DNA of 64,000 nucleotides, from assembly GCA_028877215.1 (NCBI GenBank), contig JAPPFJ010000035.1, positions 62,001 through 126,000 on the forward strand, given 5' to 3'. The notes below the pieces were generated by a model. That model had not been told where the DNA came from. It saw only the letters and a program-made list of their open reading frames with translations, and made no database searches. This DNA is from Gemmatimonadota bacterium. GTDB lineage: Bacteria; Latescibacterota; UBA2968; GCA-2709665. Shown here in pieces: positions 53,301 through 60,851 of the stretch. Both the position numbers and the translations under genes were made by a program. Numbering within the stretch: position 1 is the stretch's first letter; each line of letters opens with the position of its first letter.

Positions 53301-53914
53301 AAGGGCCCCTCCTTTCGGCTGTACCGCATTTGGTGAATGATCCATCAAGCGAACGCCGAAAGGGTTTTGTAAGCCGTTACATCACCATGCTATCGAACTT
53401 TGTTGACGATCCTCATGTAACATGGATTCCGAGATTTTTCGAACATGCCGACGAATTGGCGCGACGCGCCTTCGCATTGCGTATTAGTGACCGTCTTAGC
53501 GATATGAGCGGTGTTCAGCAGCGGGAATGGTGGGATCGCTGGCTTAGGCAATATTGGGCGAACCGGTTGAATGGCGTCCCGAAAGGCTTGAATGGCGTTG
53601 AAGTCGAATCCATGCTTCGCTGGCTACCCAATTTGGAGCCAGTTTTTGCGGAGGCAGTAAAGTTGGCAGTTCGAATGCCCACAGAAAATGCGAAGCATGA
53701 CGGCGAATTGCTTTATAGGATAAGAAACAGTGACCTGTGTGATAATCATCCAGAAGCTGTGGCTAAACTGCTCATTTACCTGGGACAGATTCCCTCCGAG
53801 CATTATGCGAGATCTGAGGAAATACAGATTATAGACATTCTCGTCAGAATCGGGCTTTCCGATGAACTTACTCAAGGACTGAAGGAACTTGCTGCAACTC
53901 GGGGCTTTGGATAA
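50381..53914 (+). CDS. Large SIR2-domain protein, probable defence NADase
   Basis: The 1177-residue protein has an N-terminal SIR2 domain with the NAD-binding motif VFAGAGVS (26-30), TTNFD (111-115), the catalytic histidine in HIHGT (His151) and FVGYSHSD (194-199). The rest (about 270-1177) is helical, with many W/E-rich repeats and no recognised enzyme motif. This architecture, SIR2 followed by a long helical sensor, resembles Dsr/Thoeris-like anti-phage SIR2 proteins that deplete NAD+ on infection. The coding DNA is visibly AT-richer than the housekeeping genes. It has a weak ribosome-binding site and no partner gene on its strand. The 235 bp after it hold nothing recognisable. Confidence 0.8.
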   Translation: MKIKGIDFPKKILNALRDDKLVVFAGAGVSMGDPANLPSFKELAIAIAHGTGETLQDHEPEDQFLGRLEQNGTNVHELAKHVLSQDDPQPTQLHHDLMRLYPRSNSPRIVTTNFDLLFKQAAKGLFESEPGVFNAPELPLGRNCEGIVHIHGTVDRPNGMVLTDKDFGHAYLTDGWAVQFLVELFQSFTVLFVGYSHSDAILNYLSRALRADNADRRFVLTDDARDSRWEFLGVEPIHYLNSPDNAHCALYNGVRGLANHARRSILDWQQRISEIAAKPPVLDAEETDLIEYALTDESKTRFFIDAASSIEWVRWLDERNYLGSLFGTNELNDRDFLFIHWLAEKFTFSHPDEILLLIGRKHAQPHPALWDALCRSVASQDDPLHDPDTLSRWISILLTTAPDQFDNGYSLLCLGEHCIRHRLWERAVDVFDAMSASRVVVKRGFPWPDSDEEEPCPRIDIELAFVSEHFVIDKLWLEGLKPNLNRISEPLLSAVVGQLNTQHRNLSAWQEANRDWNPVSHSRSAIEPHEQDRYPETIDVLIDAARDCLQSLASNCREVAARWCDRLASEEAPLLRRMAVHSLNFRKDLNSDDKIDWLLSNMDLNDFSAHHELFMFLKKTYADIDGSRRKAVLRAIQAHRVLAKEDDVTERRTADYHFQWFHWLHTAAHECPFTREALEDVLRRFPGLRPSDRPELTHWIRSVCGGRRSPWTAAELLSRPPEYWCEELISFRKTDVDGFDRFGLLDSVSEAARREFEWGVGLADALIVRDAWETDLWDTLIRVWSMSELDEANVLELLERLGRNELHEKHSRSVAEFLLVLVKDDSSLRIYSLLDDLYKIAARLWSQVDSDDPPHIEFKRWHSRAVNHTSGILTYFWLHSLECWRNRQEPKPNVLKAQFRNAFTSIVKDDTIAGTLGRAILACEFSFLLTSDEVWTKKNLLPCFSKAAGSDDYIAVWDGFFCGSLNPTAADLLKGPLLSAVPHLVNDPSSERRKGFVSRYITMLSNFVDDPHVTWIPRFFEHADELARRAFALRISDRLSDMSGVQQREWWDRWLRQYWANRLNGVPKGLNGVEVESMLRWLPNLEPVFAEAVKLAVRMPTENAKHDGELLYRIRNSDLCDNHPEAVAKLLIYLGQIPSEHYARSEEIQIIDILVRIGLSDELTQGLKELAATRGFG

Positions 53915-54149
53915 GACCGTGATAGCAAAGTCCCAATTCGTGTGATCCGCCACGAACTCTATAGCAACCCTCAAAGAAACTCGAGTCCTACCCGTCCGCG
54001 AGGTCTTTGAAAAATGAACAAGGCAATTACGTCACGACTCAATTCAGCCGTTTAGGCCTACTTTTCTGACCTTTGACGCATTCGCGCTACGGGTGGCGTA
54101 ACCAGCGAGCGCCGATGCTATGGTCCGGGGCTTACACGGTATAGTGCCA

Positions 54150-54764
54150 TCATTGAGAATTAGTTATGTAGTCTACGATAACGAGAGCCGCCATCCTGAG
54201 GCATAATGGTTTAAATCCGTATCCGGTTCCTCGTGGCCATTCCCAGCGATATCTTAAATCTTTGAAGGCATTACGATGTTCTTTGAGTATAACATCTATC
54301 TTGTCAATATCGAATTTAAGCCAATTTTCTCGAAGGTTCTGTGGGATGTTTAATTTAAGAAAGAGAGCCACGTATTTTTCTCTAAGAACTTCCTTGGTTT
54401 CATCTTTCAATACATCAAAGTGCCCATAGAGGTCATGATCAGGCTTGGGCTTGGACTTCTCTTCCAACAAGAAAATGCTCTTCAGGCACATCTCTATTCC
54501 AAGAGACAAGAGAACAATATCTGAAGGACTACATCCTGTCTGCATGGGATCATTGAAAAGGCTTTCCCACAGATGCTGGAATTCAAGTGGTCCTCGATAA
54601 TGACACCATTCTTTTTTTCCTGGGAAGTTCTTGTCTAACTTGGAGGATAAACCAAACATTGCATCTTGTGGGATATGATCCACCCCAAACATGTAATCTT
54701 GTAATTTTAACGCCGTCCAAATATACGACTTGCCTTCACTTCGAAGGTTCTCCCAGGCTTCCAT
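54150..54764 (-). CDS. Hypothetical helical protein, HEPN-like features
   Basis: The ATG with GGGAG five nt before gives 204 residues; a longer frame adds 16 residues. The composition is AT-rich in DNA and helical in protein. A segment DIVLLSLGIEMCLKSIFLLEEKSK...HDL followed by ILKEHRNAFKDLRYRWE resembles helices of HEPN-type domains (the late RY..E block), but the R-x4-6-H catalytic motif is not found. The C-terminal helix MAALVIVDYI is hydrophobic. It sits in the accessory island with the MNT and SIR2 genes. Function unknown. Confidence 0.6.
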   Translation of the reverse strand: MEAWENLRSEGKSYIWTALKLQDYMFGVDHIPQDAMFGLSSKLDKNFPGKKEWCHYRGPLEFQHLWESLFNDPMQTGCSPSDIVLLSLGIEMCLKSIFLLEEKSKPKPDHDLYGHFDVLKDETKEVLREKYVALFLKLNIPQNLRENWLKFDIDKIDVILKEHRNAFKDLRYRWEWPRGTGYGFKPLCLRMAALVIVDYITNSQ

Positions 54765-54801
54765 AATCTCCCTTTTTGTTAGACCCCTGCGGAATATCCG
54801 T

Positions 54802-54889
54802 CTACTTCCCACGCTCTTTCAGCCATTCATCCCACTCCTTCTCCACCTGCTTCCCCTTGTCGGACTCCACCAACGGAGGATCTGCTCGC
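54802..54889 (-). pseudogene. Possible C-terminal gene remnant
   Basis: One minus-strand frame ends ADPPLVESDKGKQVEKEWDEWLKERGK before TAG, which looks like the charged tail of a real protein. Upstream the frame soon loses sense. The source gene is unknown. Confidence 0.3.
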
Positions 54890-55046
54890 CTGCTATTCTC
54901 GCGGTCCGAGGATACCACATGCGGTCCAGCGGACGTTGCCTAAATCCCGAAACGTGATGGGTTAATTTGAACCAAACGCAAACGTTATCCTTCGCTTGAT
55001 TTGAATCCATCTTACTTCGCGAGAATCTCATATAGGAGTAATCCAC

Positions 55047-55247
55047 ATGGCGCTGAGATCACAACGGTCGAAGACGGCGCGAAAACGTGAGGTGAAGCCT
55101 CCCAAGCGTGATATCGTGACTCCGCGCGAACCTGACGGTGAAGAGCTTGCGGAAATGCTGCAGATGGCAGAGGATTCCGCCCGTCGTAGCATGGACAAAG
55201 TTCGCCCAAGCATGGATAGAGCGATTCGACAAGCTTTGGAAACGTAG
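55047..55247 (+). CDS. Small basic hypothetical protein
   Basis: The 66-residue product is highly charged: an R/K-rich start (RSQRSKTARKREVKPPKRD) and an amphipathic C-terminal helix (EELAEMLQMAEDSARRSMDKVRPSMDRAIRQALE). TAGGAG precedes the ATG and a strong terminator follows, so it is probably expressed. It could be a small DNA- or RNA-binding protein. No family is recognised. Confidence 0.55.
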   Translation: MALRSQRSKTARKREVKPPKRDIVTPREPDGEELAEMLQMAEDSARRSMDKVRPSMDRAIRQALET

Positions 55248-55282
55248 TGCATCCTCGATCTATTGACGTCTAGATTTCCAAT

Positions 55283-55320
55283 AAGAAGCCGGGGAGGAGT
55301 CAGCCCCCGGCTTCTTTATT
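55283..55320 (+). terminator. Rho-independent terminator
   Basis: AAGAAGCCGGGG and CCCCGGCTTCTT form a perfect 12-bp stem with TATT after. It follows the small basic ORF and can also act for the minus-strand small ORF. Confidence 0.85.
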
Positions 55321-55338
55321 GCGTTGGCTGAAGGAACA

Positions 55339-55539
55339 TCAGTTTACGATATACGTCGCCTTTGGCCTGGGTTGGCTGACAGGCCTATCGTCACCCGGAC
55401 GCCTAGCTTCGTACAGGTCTTCAAGTCGGTATTTCGCTCTTTTTGCTGGTGGACATTTCGATAGCAATGCCTGGTTTTTCTCGAAAACCCTTCTTGCAGA
55501 AGGGTTTTTTTGGAGCAACGCACCAATGTCAAACATCAT
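55339..55539 (-). CDS. Small hypothetical protein with an internal terminator-like hairpin
   Basis: The start is set by GGAGGAAA just before ATGATG, giving 66 residues (MMFDIGALLQKNPSARRVFEKNQALL...). No family is known. Codons 10-18 encode a hairpin, AACCCTTC/GAAGGGTT, followed by T runs on the plus strand and TTTTC on the minus strand (55484-55511). That could attenuate the transcript early or stop opposing transcription. The gene lies opposite the terminator of its plus-strand neighbour. Confidence 0.5.
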   Translation of the reverse strand: MMFDIGALLQKNPSARRVFEKNQALLSKCPPAKRAKYRLEDLYEARRPGDDRPVSQPRPKATYIVN

Positions 55540-55660
55540 TTTCCTCCTATCGTCTACGCTTGCCAAAACTGTAGAAACTTAGGACAACGCCGATATGGGT
55601 TTGGGTCGTGAAGGCGGCGATGGGTGCCTCACTGTCTCTCGCACCGTTCAGAGTTTTCCG

Positions 55661-56771
55661 TCATTGGTGAGGAAAAGTAACGACGACGTTATCGCCAAAC
55701 GTATTTTTTCTATGTTTGGCAGCGACGATCTTCCTCTCTTGCTCCAACTGTAACAATACCTGTTTATAGTTCTTCGCAGTGTAGGGCGTGTTTAAGTTAT
55801 GCTGTTCGTATATCTCTTTCATTTTCAATGTCTTTCCTGAGAATTCTTCTAGAAGCATGTCACCGAGGTCGTCAAGCGGACGTGCGTATCCAAACAAAAA
55901 CGGTTGTCGGAGATCAGCGGGATTGTATTCGAACGTCGCGACGCCTTGTTGGCTGTCAGACGACTCTTTGGCCATGATTTCCTTCATGATCTTGTATCCC
56001 CTTGAGTGCTTGCTGACAAAGATCAGATGATGGCTTGTTCGAGTTCCGTGATCGTCCTTGAACCTGAACGGCAGCACAAATCCCGGGCCTGATTCTCTAA
56101 TTGCCTGGCAGAGTTCCTCAACAATGGTCAACTCACGATCTCGCGGGCTTAGCTGGTCAAGCCTCGCTCGTAAGATTTCGGCTCTCTCTTCGCCAAATAA
56201 CGCATCCATATGTTCCCGCACCGCTTCGTTATTCAGGCCCATATTGATTCGGTTGTAGTTGAAGAAAAAAAATACAATCACAGCCCCAGTCTTTTAGCAC
56301 CGAATTCACCAACCGAAGCGAAAGCCCCTTGTATCCCCACGGGTCAACAAAAAACAGCGTGGGAATCAGACTCATCTGCTCGAACATTCTAACGATCTCT
56401 TCCCCGACCTCTTGAGTCTCGATCTGAGGTGGGTAAGTGAGTGTCTCGACGCGAGGCAGATGGTTAATTGCCTGCTTTAGTGAATCTGAATTGTCCTCGT
56501 TTTTGTCGTTGAATATCGTAACCAATCGCCGACGCAATACAACGTCCTGAATCGCCTTTCTTACGACCATTAGCGGTGTTGAAATTGTCCCGTCAGAGTA
56601 TCTTCCCCTCCCAGCGAAAAGGTCAATGTATGCAATCCTGTTTTCGGAACCACCCAACTTGTTCTGGGTGGCAATCATTACCCTTGACCAAGCGTCGAAA
56701 TATTTCGCTACAATATCGGACTTTACTTGCGACTGTCCGGTGCTCACATCGAAAAAGCTTGAGTCTGTCAT
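55661..56771 (-). pseudogene. tcmP: Three-Cys-motif partner protein TcmP, frameshifted at a homopolymer
   Basis: Two minus-strand frames join into one protein of about 369 residues, the usual TcmP length. The first (56229-56771) has KSDIVAKYFDAWSRVM, AYIDLFAGRGRYSDG and FFVDPWGYKGLSL, a methyltransferase-like fold. The second (to 55661) begins FNYNRINMGLNNEAVREHMDALFG, which continues the canonical DCIFFFNYNRINMG. The shift occurs at eight T (minus strand, 56266-56273); seven would restore the frame. It may be a sequencing error, a phase-variable tract or real decay. Its partner, the Gp37/Gp68-family gene, lies just upstream on the same strand. Confidence 0.8.
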
Positions 56772-56886
56772 CGTAGCCTGCTCTTGCCTGGCACGCTTCG
56801 CCCTTGCGGTTTAATGGACATTGGTACTTCGATTCCGGGGCATCGACGAAAGAGGGAAATCTGCCCTCGTGGTATGATCGCCTTTT

Positions 56887-57633
56887 CTAAGTCGAATTGG
56901 ACGCAGAACTCTTGACGGCCGGATACTCCAACCACTGCCGTCCATCCAGCGTGTTTCCTCCCGCTTTTGGCGTTCGCCCGCCCCACTGTTTGAAGAAGAA
57001 CGCCACGTGTTGGATCTCACACTGATCCCGCAATTCGCGTACCCAATCCGGCTCAATCGGGCGGGCTCCCGGTCCGCTCTCCCCACCTGCAATCACCCAG
57101 TGTATATCTTTGAGACTGACGTCCCCAATCGAGCCGAGCAGTGGCTCGAATGAGACGAAGCGGACGGAAGCGTTGGTCTCTTTGAGATGCTTGAGCCGCG
57201 TGAGTGCAGCGTCGTTCTCGATGGAGACGCCGAGCCAGATATGTGATGGAGCGAAACCGCCGGGGTAGCGCTCCCGGACAAACCGGCGCATCAGCGAACT
57301 GCGCTTGGTGAGCACCTGGTAGGTGTGCCAGTCGGCGCGTTCCATTGTGTCGAATACGCGATGGATGTACTCCGCCGGAATCTCTTTGTGGAAAAGATCG
57401 CTCATCGAATTGACGAATATCAGTTGAGGACGCCGCCATCCCAGCGGTTGTTCCAGGCGCGCGGGTCGAAGGGTCAGATCGAAACCCGGCTCGAACGGAT
57501 GCCCCGTGACCCCGCGAAAACGCTCGGAAAGCCGTTCGGCATAGCAATTGTCGCAGCCGGCGCTAACCTTTGTGCATCCCGTAACCGGATTCCAGGTGCC
57601 GTTGGTCCACTCGATGGCGCTATTGCGGGACAT
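56887..57633 (-). CDS. Phage Gp37/Gp68 (DUF5131) family, three-Cys-motif protein
   Basis: The ATG with GATGGAG ahead gives 248 residues starting MSRNSAIEWTNGTWNPVTGC, the family start. The three cysteines that name the family are Cys20, Cys27 and Cys30 (GCTKVSAGCDNCYAE). Other blocks are IFVNSMSDLFHKEIPAEYI, YQVLTKRSSLMRRF, WLGVSIEN and HWVIAGGESGPGARP. The fold is radical-SAM-like; the reaction is unknown. Such genes occur in phages and mobile islands beside tcmP, as here (115 bp apart). A longer in-frame start would read through a dispersed repeat and is rejected. Confidence 0.88.
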   Translation of the reverse strand: MSRNSAIEWTNGTWNPVTGCTKVSAGCDNCYAERLSERFRGVTGHPFEPGFDLTLRPARLEQPLGWRRPQLIFVNSMSDLFHKEIPAEYIHRVFDTMERADWHTYQVLTKRSSLMRRFVRERYPGGFAPSHIWLGVSIENDAALTRLKHLKETNASVRFVSFEPLLGSIGDVSLKDIHWVIAGGESGPGARPIEPDWVRELRDQCEIQHVAFFFKQWGGRTPKAGGNTLDGRQWLEYPAVKSSASNST

Positions 57634-58127
57634 GGAGACTCCATCTGCGTCAGACAGGAAACATGGATGCACAGGATGAACAGGATCACACCCGTCCAAG
57701 TTCGTCTTGTCAAAATAAACGTGGGCAGTGGCAATCGGACCTGAAAATCCTACCTTGCGGGCGGCCGCTGAACCTGGCAAAAACCCGAAGGCGTTATTTC
57801 GGACACGAGCGCCCTGCGACCGAAGGCAATCTGCCGGCCATCACGGCATGATCAACCCGTAACCGGAGCGCCAACGACACCGGTCCCGAATCGGTTCCTG
57901 TCCTGGACAGCCGTGGCCAAAACAAGGTGACCCGCATTGGCATTGCAAAACGACTCTCAAGAAAACCCGGTACTTACGCATCCAAGATCGTCTTTTCCAA
58001 TTTATCGTGGACAGCAGTGTTCAATAATACTGCACATCAGTATAGTATTTTTCGAGCCTGCTGTCAAGGTGGGGATCGGTACGATGCGGAAGAACGAGGA
58101 ATGTGGATGTGCTGAATGGGCAGGATA
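57634..58127. repeat. 494-bp gap with a repeat copy and a weak hairpin
   Basis: At 57660-57689 ATGGATGCACAGGATGAACAGG is the reverse copy of the CCTGTCCATCC family. Near 58027-58049 ATACTG-CACAT-CAGTAT is followed by AGTATTTTT, a weak terminator-like hairpin. No convincing gene is present; short frames lack ribosome-binding sites. Confidence 0.6.
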
Positions 58128-60260
58128 CTACAGATTTTCGTCGAACCAGTCGAGGATGGCGTTGCAAAGATGTTCGAATTTCGTGCGTTCCCACTCCGGC
58201 GTGAAATGGTCTGCCCCTTCATATTGAATCCACTCGACATTTCGGCCGAGCCTTAGCAGGCCGCTGTAGACTTCGGCAGCCTGACCCGCCGAGGCAATAT
58301 CCTCACTGCCATTGACCAGCAATACGGAGGCCTGAACTTTATCCAGAAAGAACAACGGAGAATTGCGCACATACGCCTCCGGATCGCCCCACGGCGGCTT
58401 CCCCAGTCCACCCTGTCCAGTTTCGAACCAGAACCAGCTGCCACGGCCGTAGAAACTCGACAGATTCGCAATTGGGGCGTTGGCTACGGCAGCCCGGAAC
58501 AGATCCGAGCGGGTGATCAGCGCTAGGACGGAGTAAGCTCCATAGCTGTGACCGTAGAGCCCGATCCGATTCGGATCTATAATCCTCCGATCGATCAAGT
58601 GTTCGATCACAGGCGTTGTCCTGTCTACAATCTGATTCATCGGGTCTCCGTCTGACAGCTCAGTATCGGGGTACACCACAGCATATCCACGGTGAGCCAG
58701 AAAGTGGGCATTGTCTTCGGATACCGACCATGTAAATCCGAATCGATTAATTTCCTCGGAGTACGAATAGTCCCCGTATACGACGGTGATTGCCGGCACG
58801 GGGCGGCTCCCGTCGAATCCGGGAGGCAACATCAGGGCCGCCTTGAAACTCTCGCCGCAGTCATTCTCAAACTCAACAAGCTCCGGCGTGCCGAATTCAA
58901 CGGAATCGATGGAAGACAGCGGCTTGAATACGCGCTTAGTCTCGCCATTTCTGCTTACCTTGATGACTTCAGGAGGTTCTGTCGCAGACTCCCTGGCAAT
59001 AAAGATCTTGTTCCCATCGCTGGTGGCCTCGTTCAGCAGCGTGCACGGTTGGATCGCACCATCTATCTTTAGCTTCTCCTGAAAAGCTCCGTTTTCGAGA
59101 TCCAGTTCAGCAATATGAAGCGTCCCATCTTTTCCCGTCACTGCAAGGGGCACCTTTGTCGAACTCAATACTGGTGTTTCTTGTGGGAGAAGCCAGGTGG
59201 ATACCGTGTAATCTTCAGGTACCGATACCTTCCGCTGACCTTCACCGGATGCCCCAAAAACCCCGATGCCATCGGGTACAAGCAGATATGCGGCCTCCGA
59301 ATCCGGACTCCACCTGGGAGGAAGTTCATAGAAGGCATCGACTTTCCTGACGTAAACGCCGCTCTCGCCTGTTAAATCAACCGGACCGCTCCCTCCGTCC
59401 TTCCCAACCACAAACGGATGTCCGGAGTTCTCCCCTCCCCAGGTCATATAGCACAGTCGCGTTCCATCCGGCGACCAGCTAAACGCGGTCGTATACGACT
59501 GGCCGATCCCGCCCGCGACACATACGTGCTTTCCGTCGGCGACGTCGACAACCATCAGATCGCACATGTTCTTCCCGGATACGTCGTCGTGTTCGCTTAG
59601 ACGAAGGCAGGCAACGTGCGATCCATCGGGCGACGGCCGCCAACACCTGAGCAACCAGTCTTCGGCCAGCAGTGCAACTTCCCCTGAACGCACGTCTACG
59701 GAAGCCAGGTTCGCCTTTTTCTCTATTTCCTGGACCGGGACGACGCCCGACGCGTTAGACGTTCGTCGCCGAATGCCACTGTCATCGGGTTTGCCAACCA
59801 TAACATCCGGCTTGCCGGGATCCACCTTCATCAGAATCCATCGTCCGTCTTCGGTCCATCTGGGAACTTCAAAAGCATAGTCGCCAACATATTTCGCGTT
59901 GTAATGCACTCTCATGTCCGAAGTGCGTCTGTCCCATATCGCCAGGCACGCGGGGTTGTCGTTTTCCTGAAGAAAGGCTGCAAGATATCGACCGCAAGGG
60001 GACCACTGCGGCGCCCACGCGACGGTTGTATCGCCAAATGGATTGACGAAACTCGCATCCTCGGTGTCGATCACCACGACAGAGGGACGCATGACCTCCT
60101 GCGGAACGCCGGAAGACTCTCCAGATCTCAAGACCGAACCGTTGCTGCCGACGCACACCATGGTAAGTCCCAGAAAACGCCCATCGGGGCTCAGATCGAA
60201 TGGTATACGTACAGCCGGCACCTTCAACTGAAGCAGATGATCTACGGTAAAGCGCTCCAT
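58128..60260 (-). CDS. Prolyl-oligopeptidase-family (S9) serine peptidase
   Basis: The ATG (MERFTVDHLLQLK...) gives 710 residues; an in-frame extension of 28 residues upstream is rejected as unconserved. A beta-propeller-like N-terminal half has repeated D-G segments (IPFDLSPDGRFLGL, WSPCGRYLAAF, WTEDGRWILM, WSPDGTRLCYM, WSPDSEAAYLL). The C-terminal peptidase domain has the nucleophile GLYGHSYGAYS, the aspartate in VNGSEDIASAGQ and the histidine in EGADHFTPEW, in the expected order. It probably cleaves short peptides or acts as an acylaminoacyl peptidase. No signal peptide. Confidence 0.9.
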   Translation of the reverse strand: MERFTVDHLLQLKVPAVRIPFDLSPDGRFLGLTMVCVGSNGSVLRSGESSGVPQEVMRPSVVVIDTEDASFVNPFGDTTVAWAPQWSPCGRYLAAFLQENDNPACLAIWDRRTSDMRVHYNAKYVGDYAFEVPRWTEDGRWILMKVDPGKPDVMVGKPDDSGIRRRTSNASGVVPVQEIEKKANLASVDVRSGEVALLAEDWLLRCWRPSPDGSHVACLRLSEHDDVSGKNMCDLMVVDVADGKHVCVAGGIGQSYTTAFSWSPDGTRLCYMTWGGENSGHPFVVGKDGGSGPVDLTGESGVYVRKVDAFYELPPRWSPDSEAAYLLVPDGIGVFGASGEGQRKVSVPEDYTVSTWLLPQETPVLSSTKVPLAVTGKDGTLHIAELDLENGAFQEKLKIDGAIQPCTLLNEATSDGNKIFIARESATEPPEVIKVSRNGETKRVFKPLSSIDSVEFGTPELVEFENDCGESFKAALMLPPGFDGSRPVPAITVVYGDYSYSEEINRFGFTWSVSEDNAHFLAHRGYAVVYPDTELSDGDPMNQIVDRTTPVIEHLIDRRIIDPNRIGLYGHSYGAYSVLALITRSDLFRAAVANAPIANLSSFYGRGSWFWFETGQGGLGKPPWGDPEAYVRNSPLFFLDKVQASVLLVNGSEDIASAGQAAEVYSGLLRLGRNVEWIQYEGADHFTPEWERTKFEHLCNAILDWFDENL

Positions 60261-60851
60261 TGCGTTTCTCGTTTGTAGTGAGTTGAACGATCCCACCGGA
60301 ATGACCGCAGCAAATATACCGGCTTTTCGGATATAAGGTAACACGCAAAAAAGTCTTGCAGCAAGACCTCCTCACAATAGGGATTCATGCTTCTTCGTGC
60401 TGCCGGCTAACGAAAGGCATTGAAACCCCCCACCGCATCAGCCTTCGCCGGCACCTTCGACCCTTCGACAAACTCAGGGACCGCAGGATCAGGGCAGCGC
60501 CTTCGGCATTTAGACAAGATCAGGTGCCGGGCTCGGCTTCTGCGACTCCCCCTCAAGGGGGGAGTGATTGATCATTCGAATGGGTTCCGGTGTTCACTGT
60601 TGCCGATTTGTCTACAGACGGGGTTTGCGAAATCGGATTTTCCGCCTATATCCTGTCCATCCTGTCCATCCATGTAAGTCTTGTTTGGTGTTCCCGTCCA
60701 GCCCGGACCCCGATCCGATGTTTCGGGTTGACAGGGTATCATCCCCGCCGTAATTTGCCATCCCATCGCAGGTTCAATCTGAAATTCAGGGTCCCCGAAT
60801 TGCGTCGATCCGGCAGGTGCGTCATTCGGGGCAGTTCAAATTGGAGACGCC
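60261..60851. repeat. 591-bp gap dense in dispersed repeats
   Basis: Four repeat units stand here: CCCTTCGACAAACTCAGGG (60461-60479, inverse of 41304), the palindrome ACTCCCCCTCAAGGGGGGAGT (60545-60565), TATCCTGTCCATCCTGTCC with CATCCATGTAAG (60650-60678), and a hairpin at 60353. A TATATT (minus, 60313-60318) may be a -10 for the peptidase gene. No gene is supported. Confidence 0.7.
60346..60367 (-). terminator. Terminator-like palindrome upstream of the peptidase gene
   Basis: On the minus strand GTCTTGC-T-GCAAGAC is followed by six T. No minus-strand gene lies upstream, so it may be an attenuator or insulate the promoter from read-through. Confidence 0.4.
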
